Position numbers and translations under genes: made by a program. Shown in pieces: positions 59,675-64,000 of a stretch of 64,000 nt of DNA. The notes under the pieces were generated by a model, which was given only the letters and a program-made list of their open reading frames with translations, had not been told where the DNA came from and made no database searches. The first letter of the stretch is position 1, and each line of letters starts with the position of its first letter. The stretch is taken from positions 1 to 64,000 of the forward strand of contig JACPVI010000079.1 of the NCBI GenBank assembly GCA_016191815.1, given 5' to 3'. Source of the DNA: Myxococcales bacterium (GTDB lineage Bacteria > Myxococcota > Myxococcia > Myxococcales > Myxococcaceae).

Positions 59675-61597
59675 ATGAGGCGTTCCGCAGCGCTCGGCGC
59701 GGCGCTCTTTGCCGCCGCCGCCCTCGCCCAGGCCCCCGCTTCCGGGGAGCCCGAAGGGGAGCTTCCACCGGTGGTAGTGCCCCTGCCCCCGATGGAGCCG
59801 CAGGTCGAGTCCCCCAGCCGGCGGGATCCGTCCGGGGCGATCACCGTGATCGACGCCTCGGAGCACCGAGGGGAAGCGAAGGAGACCGCCCAGCTTCTCG
59901 CCTCGGCTCCCGGGGTGGCGCTCCAGGACACCGGGGGCCTCGGGCAGGCGAAGATGCTCTCGGTGCGCGGGGCGTCGGCCACCGGCGTGCTCGTCTACCT
60001 CGACGGAATCCCGCTCAACGGCGCCGGTGGGAGCGTGGATCTCTCGCGGGTGCCGGCGGCGATCATCGAGCAGCTGGAGGTCTTGCGCGGCGGCGCCGGC
60101 GCCCGCTACGGGAGCGGCGGCCTCGGCGGCGCGCTGCACATCAGCACCAAGCGGCCGAAGGAAGGCGGTGAGCTCTTCGGCGAAGTCAGCTACGGAAGCT
60201 TCGAGACCGCCCAAGGCCAGCTCTCCGCCTCCGGTTCCCTCCTCGGAGGGCACGGGCTGCTCTTGCTGCACGGCAGCCGCTCCCGCGGCAACTTCCCCTT
60301 CCAGTTCGACGAGCAGCCCAACGTCCCCGACAACCCTCTTTTGGAATTGACCCGGGAGAACAACGACGCGGCCTTCGGCGGCGGCCTCGCCAAGTTCCTC
60401 TGGGCGCCCGCTCCCCGCTGGTTCGCCGAGGCGATGGCCGAGCTGTCGATCGAGCAGAGGGGGCTCGCCGGTCCGGAGCAGAACCCGACTCCGCTCCGGC
60501 AGAAGAGCGGGCGCCTCTCCGCCACCGGCCACGCCCAGCGGCAGTTCGACGACGGCGAGCTCTCGATCCGGGCGTACGCGCGCAGGGAGGAGATCGCGCT
60601 CGGCATCGATTCTTTGAGCGAGCAGCTGGAGCTCTCCACCGGAGGCGAGCTGGAGGGCCGGCTCCTCGTCGGCCGGGCGCACTCGCTGGGGACGCTGTTG
60701 CAGGCGTCGAACGAGTCGATCTTGCCGTTCGGGACGAATCCCTCCTGGCTGCGCGGATCGGCGATGGCGTGGGACGACATCCTGTTGCTCGAGGGGGGGA
60801 TCATCGTTTCGCCTTCGCTTCGCGTCGATCAGACCGGGCCGTTCACCGGGCTCTCGCCCAAGCTGGGGGCGACCGCGCTTCTGCCCGCGGGGTTCGAGCT
60901 GCGCAGCAACGCAGGCCAGGCTCACCGCGCGCCGTCCTTCACCGAGCTGTACATCCAGCAAGCGCGGACGCTGCCCAACAAGGAATTGAGGCCGGAGCGG
61001 AGCCTGTACGCCGACCTCGGCCTCTCGCACCGCACGGCGTCCTCGTACGCGAGCGCGATGGGCTTCTACAGCCTCTACGAGGACCTCATCCTCTACGAGT
61101 ACGCCGGGCCGAACGCGATGCAGCCGAGGAACATCGAGGCGGCGATGGCCTACGGGCTCGAGGCCAAGGGCGAGCTGAGGCCGCACCCGCTCGCCTCACT
61201 GGCGGTCGGGTACACCCTGCTCTTCACGCAGAACCTGAGGGACGATCCCCGCTACTACCTCAAGGAGCTGCCCTACCGGCCGCGGCATAGGCTCCATGCC
61301 CGCCTGTCGGGCGGTCCAAAGATCGCCCGGGGCAGGGTAGAGGTCGATTTCCAGTCGCAGCTGTTCATGAACCGCGCCGAGACTCTCGCCTTGCCCGGGC
61401 GCGCGTTCGTGAATCTGGGCGTCTCCTCCGCTCTTTGGCGATCGCCCGAGGTGGTCGGCTCGCTGGAGGTGAAGAACGTCTTCGACGTGCGCGCGCTCGA
61501 TTGGGACCGGTATCCGCTGCCCGGGCGCGCCGCCTACGTGACGGTGTCGATCGCGATGGATGCGGGAAAGATCAACGAAGTGACTGCCGCGAAGTAA
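59675..61597 (+). CDS. BtuB-like TonB-dependent receptor
   Basis: A 640-aa outer-membrane receptor. Signal peptide MRRSAALGAALFAAAALA, plug domain from about residue 45 (GAITVIDASEH, QLLASAPGVALQDTGG, SVRGASATGVLVYLDGIPLNG, LEVLRGGAGARYGSGGLGGALHI), then a 22-strand barrel with RAPSFTELYI and a C-terminal aromatic-poor strand. Riboswitch control makes a corrinoid the likely cargo. ATG 59675 lies just after the hairpin platform. The lipoprotein gene follows 10 nt later with GGAGGG. Confidence 0.92.
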   Translation: MRRSAALGAALFAAAALAQAPASGEPEGELPPVVVPLPPMEPQVESPSRRDPSGAITVIDASEHRGEAKETAQLLASAPGVALQDTGGLGQAKMLSVRGASATGVLVYLDGIPLNGAGGSVDLSRVPAAIIEQLEVLRGGAGARYGSGGLGGALHISTKRPKEGGELFGEVSYGSFETAQGQLSASGSLLGGHGLLLLHGSRSRGNFPFQFDEQPNVPDNPLLELTRENNDAAFGGGLAKFLWAPAPRWFAEAMAELSIEQRGLAGPEQNPTPLRQKSGRLSATGHAQRQFDDGELSIRAYARREEIALGIDSLSEQLELSTGGELEGRLLVGRAHSLGTLLQASNESILPFGTNPSWLRGSAMAWDDILLLEGGIIVSPSLRVDQTGPFTGLSPKLGATALLPAGFELRSNAGQAHRAPSFTELYIQQARTLPNKELRPERSLYADLGLSHRTASSYASAMGFYSLYEDLILYEYAGPNAMQPRNIEAAMAYGLEAKGELRPHPLASLAVGYTLLFTQNLRDDPRYYLKELPYRPRHRLHARLSGGPKIARGRVEVDFQSQLFMNRAETLALPGRAFVNLGVSSALWRSPEVVGSLEVKNVFDVRALDWDRYPLPGRAAYVTVSIAMDAGKINEVTAAK

Positions 61598-61607
61598 AGG
61601 AGGGAGC

Positions 61608-63488
61608 ATGCAGACGAACGCCGTGTCATCGAGCAACGCCCCGGTGGGCCGGTTGCCCGGGTGGGTGCTGTTGTTGCTGGTCGCCGCCTTGACGCACCTC
61701 ACCGCGTGCCCGCCCACCGGGCCGGTGTGTGGGCAGGGGCAGACAGCTTGCGGAAAGGAGTGCTTCGACCTCTCCAGCGACAAGGCCAACTGCGGCGCCT
61801 GTGGTGTCGCCTGCGGGGGGGGCCAGGTGTGCCAGGACAGCGCCTGCCGCTGCTCGGCCGGCGCCACCTTGTGCAGCGGATCCTGCGTGACAACCTCCAC
61901 GGACCCGGCGAACTGCGGCGCCTGCGGGACTGCCTGCCTCACCGATCAGCTCTGCCAGTCAGGCTCCTGCGTGTGCAAGACCGGGACGACGCTGTGCGCG
62001 GGGAAGTGCGTCTCGACGTCGACCGATCCGCAGAACTGCGGCGGCTGCGCCGGCGCTGGAGGAACTGCCTGCGCGACCGGACAGTTCTGCGAGGCCGGCC
62101 AGTGCAAGACCACCTGTACCATTCCTGGAAACACCGTCTGTGGCCTTTCCTGCGTGAACACCAAGACCGACTCGAACCACTGCGGACAGTGCAACCAGGC
62201 CTGCCCGACCGCGCAGATCTGCGAGAACAGCGCCTGCAAGTGTCCCGGCACCGGGACGCTCTGCGGCCAGGTCTGCGAGGACCTGAGCACCAGCGCCTCC
62301 AACTGCGGGAGCTGCGGCCGCGCCTGCGACACCGCTCAGAGCTGCCACCGCGGCATGTGCACCTATGATGTGATCGCCGCCTGCTTCACCAACGGGCAGG
62401 TGGTGGGCCTGCAGGCGCCGTCCGACTTCAAGGGGCCGAGCAAGGCGCTCGGCACTGGCCCACAAAGCCTGGGGACGGTGCAGGACGTCCTTTTGGCGGC
62501 GGACGGGATCGACAAGCGGCTGTACGAGGCGCGGCTCGGAGATCTGAGTCAGATTCCCGAGAGCGTCAGCACCGGCGCCTCGCCCAACCACATCTTGGTC
62601 GACGATCCGCACATCTACCTGGTGAACTCGATGGACAACACGCTCCAGGTCCTCAAGCGCGGGGCGGTGACTCCGGATGCGGGCACGGACGCGGGCGCGC
62701 TGGGGATCGGCTTGTTGGCCGAGCTGAACTTCGGGGCCAACACCTCGCCCCAGGCGATCGCGAAGATCGGCAACGACCTCTACATCCCGCTCTACGGCGG
62801 GTGGGACACCGCGGCCAGCGCCGGCCAAAAACTGTTGCGGGTGGACGTCACCAACCCGGCCCAGCCGAAGGTGATGGACACCATCGATCTCGGGACCATC
62901 GACTTGAAGCCGTTCGACGGAGGCAGCACCGTGGCCCGGCCATACTCGGTCGTCGCCCGCGGAGCGAAGCTCTACCTCGCGCTCAACAACCTCAACGCCT
63001 CCACCTACGCGCCCGAGGGTCCGGGGATGGTGGCGATCGTCAACTCGGCCTCCAAGGCGGTCTCGGCCATTGACCTGGGCGCAGACGCCTGCCTCAACGC
63101 GAGCTGGGCGGTGTCTACCGACGCGGGGATCTTGGTGAGCTGCGGAGGCAAGGTCACCTACGACTCCAACTGGAAGGCGGTGGCGAGCGAGAAGACCGGG
63201 GTGCTCTTGGTGAGCGAGGCGGGCGCGAGGCTGTCGGTGTGGGCCCCCACCTGTCCTCCCGGCGGGATCGACGCCGGCTGCGAGCCGCCCCAGCTCGGCC
63301 GCTTCGCCATGGTCGGAAACCGCCTCTACGTGGGCGACCAGACCGCCGGGCGGGTGTTCGTGCTGGAGCTGAACGGCACCTCGCTCGCCGAGCGCCGCGG
63401 GTACTCCGACGGCGGCTCACCGGTATTGGCCTGCCCGGTGGGGACGATGGGCTTCTCCAGCGTAAACGATCTGATCGCCGTGCCCTGA
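61608..63488 (+). CDS. Cys-rich lipoprotein with predicted beta-propeller (BtuG-like role?)
   Basis: A 626-aa surface lipoprotein candidate. One N-terminal helix ends in a LTAC lipobox. Residues about 40-250 hold five or more modules of the type C..C....DP.NCG.CG.AC, a disulfide stalk found in myxobacteria. From about residue 255, repeated strands (NHILVDDPHIYLVNSMDNTLQV, AIAKIGNDLYIPLYGG, YSVVARGAKLYLALNN, RFAMVGNRLYVGDQTAGRVFVLEL) look like YncE-type propeller blades. In Bacteroides, the propeller lipoprotein BtuG caps BtuB and binds B12 tightly. Position right after the receptor suggests an analogous role, which is inference. Confidence 0.8.
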   Translation: MQTNAVSSSNAPVGRLPGWVLLLLVAALTHLTACPPTGPVCGQGQTACGKECFDLSSDKANCGACGVACGGGQVCQDSACRCSAGATLCSGSCVTTSTDPANCGACGTACLTDQLCQSGSCVCKTGTTLCAGKCVSTSTDPQNCGGCAGAGGTACATGQFCEAGQCKTTCTIPGNTVCGLSCVNTKTDSNHCGQCNQACPTAQICENSACKCPGTGTLCGQVCEDLSTSASNCGSCGRACDTAQSCHRGMCTYDVIAACFTNGQVVGLQAPSDFKGPSKALGTGPQSLGTVQDVLLAADGIDKRLYEARLGDLSQIPESVSTGASPNHILVDDPHIYLVNSMDNTLQVLKRGAVTPDAGTDAGALGIGLLAELNFGANTSPQAIAKIGNDLYIPLYGGWDTAASAGQKLLRVDVTNPAQPKVMDTIDLGTIDLKPFDGGSTVARPYSVVARGAKLYLALNNLNASTYAPEGPGMVAIVNSASKAVSAIDLGADACLNASWAVSTDAGILVSCGGKVTYDSNWKAVASEKTGVLLVSEAGARLSVWAPTCPPGGIDAGCEPPQLGRFAMVGNRLYVGDQTAGRVFVLELNGTSLAERRGYSDGGSPVLACPVGTMGFSSVNDLIAVP

Positions 63489-63515
63489 GGCGGCGACCGG
63501 CCGCGGCCGGCAGGA

Positions 63516-63554
63516 GAGGCCGAGCGAATTCCTCGCGCTGTCGCGCTCGGCCTC
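63516..63554. terminator. Inverted repeat between convergent genes
   Basis: GAGGCCGAGCG (63516-63526) and CGCTCGGCCTC (63544-63554) form a perfect 11-bp stem with a 17-nt loop, 28 bp after the lipoprotein stop. There is no T-tract on either side. It is followed by GGTACCGGG/CGGGTACGGG low-complexity sequence to about 63650. Confidence 0.45.
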
Positions 63555-63673
63555 GAGTCGACCCGTGACGAAGGTCAACCGCCGGGTGCGGTACCGGGAC
63601 CGGGTGCGGCTTCGGGGCCGGGCCCGGTACGGGTACGGGTAGGGCGGCGGGAACGGGCGGTGCGGGTCCGCGC

Positions 63674-64000
63674 TCAACCCGCGGGCCCTGACGGGAAGGA
63701 GCCCTCCTCGGGGTCCAGCTCGCAGAGGTCGCCCACGCAGGCGAGCGCCCGAGCGCCGGCGGTCTGGTCCTCTCTCTCGTAGAGGACCAGGCGCGAGAAG
63801 TCGATCGGCGGGAGCCTGGAGAGGCGCGAGTGGTACTCCTCGCTCGAGATCTCCTCCAGCGGCGCGAGCTGGTACACCGTGTCCGAACGTGGGAGGAACG
63901 AGAGCCCTCCCAACAGCGCCCAGTTCCGGTAGAGCCAGTCGGCGGTGGCGATCCACTCGCCTTGTCCCACCGAGACGGTGACCGACGGGTTGTGCTCGGT
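63674..64000 (-). CDS. Partial gene, C-terminal 108 aa, hypothetical
   Basis: An open frame enters from the right edge and ends at 63674. The fragment includes WIATADWLYRNWALLGGLSF, LPRSDTVYQLAPLEEISSEEYH and VLYEREDQTAGARALACVGD. No stop occurs between the window edge and 63674, and codon use is typical of the neighbours. An internal GTG at 63970 could be mistaken for a start, but the frame continues upstream to the edge. No family recognised. Confidence 0.45.
   Translation of the reverse strand, partial: TEHNPSVTVSVGQGEWIATADWLYRNWALLGGLSFLPRSDTVYQLAPLEEISSEEYHSRLSRLPPIDFSRLVLYEREDQTAGARALACVGDLCELDPEEGSFPSGPAG

Noticed and set aside
63560-63660. Possible small gene or RNA in the GGTACCGGG-rich stretch
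   Set aside because: Low-complexity GC-rich sequence without start signals; only the preceding inverted repeat is supportable.

Overview
This 64 kb window is GC-rich chromosomal DNA, almost certainly from a myxobacterium (Myxococcota). The signs are MopE-like repeat lipoproteins and other Cys-rich lipoproteins, a Ser/Thr kinase with a PEGA tail, tandem PilZ domains, FHA-TPR and rhomboid-TPR membrane proteins, a receiver-XRE regulator, and very frequent GTG starts with 4-nt start/stop overlaps. No rRNA, tRNA, CRISPR array or complete insertion sequence was seen.

Layout. 1-1.1 kb: accessory edge with a partial IS66-accessory-like gene whose start sits in a perfect hairpin, a small low-GC ORF, and a fused MNT-HEPN nucleotidyltransferase. 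1.2-5.8 kb: a giant lipoprotein with about 22 MopE-type repeats. 6-10.6 kb: an RND/MMPL transporter, a MlaC-like periplasmic protein and a TolC-like channel, probably a lipid or hydrophobe export route. 10.6-21 kb: kinase, App1-type phosphatase, small lipoproteins, acyl-CoA dehydrogenase, Lon protease, PilZ protein.

21.0-42.2 kb is a complete dcw (division and cell wall) cluster: mraZ, a STAS gene, rsmH, ftsL, ftsI, murE, murF, mraY, murD, ftsW, murG, murC, murB, ddl, an M55 D-aminopeptidase fusion, ftsQ, ftsA, ftsZ. It begins with a clear promoter and four 10-bp-phased MraZ operator repeats. Most mur/fts junctions are ATGA, GTGA or TGATG overlaps. A broken antitoxin lies antisense at the ddl 3' end.

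42.3-53 kb: an M50 protease (apparently leaderless), a 56-aa HTH-like protein, a biotin carboxylase with a 70-aa biotinyl carrier, a receiver-XRE regulator, an FHA-TPR protein divergent from a rhomboid-TPR protease, a LolA-like protein with a beta-barrel partner, and a Uma2 nuclease.

53.1-63.5 kb is the most interesting part. A truncated Dph6-like gene and a BtuF-like binding protein are followed by a translationally coupled trio: a CbiA/CfbB-type a,c-diamide synthase, a single-chain fusion of a NifH-like ATPase with a NifD-like subunit, and a NifK-like subunit. The Cys pattern (three in the NifD half, one in the NifK-like protein) resembles the single [4Fe-4S] tetrapyrrole reductases (DPOR, COR), not nitrogenase. 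Next comes a cobalamin riboswitch, a BtuB-like TonB receptor, and a Cys-rich lipoprotein with a predicted beta-propeller reminiscent of BtuG. Together this looks like a corrinoid or metal-tetrapyrrole capture and modification system. Its substrate cannot be read from the sequence. The window ends in an unrecognised partial gene.
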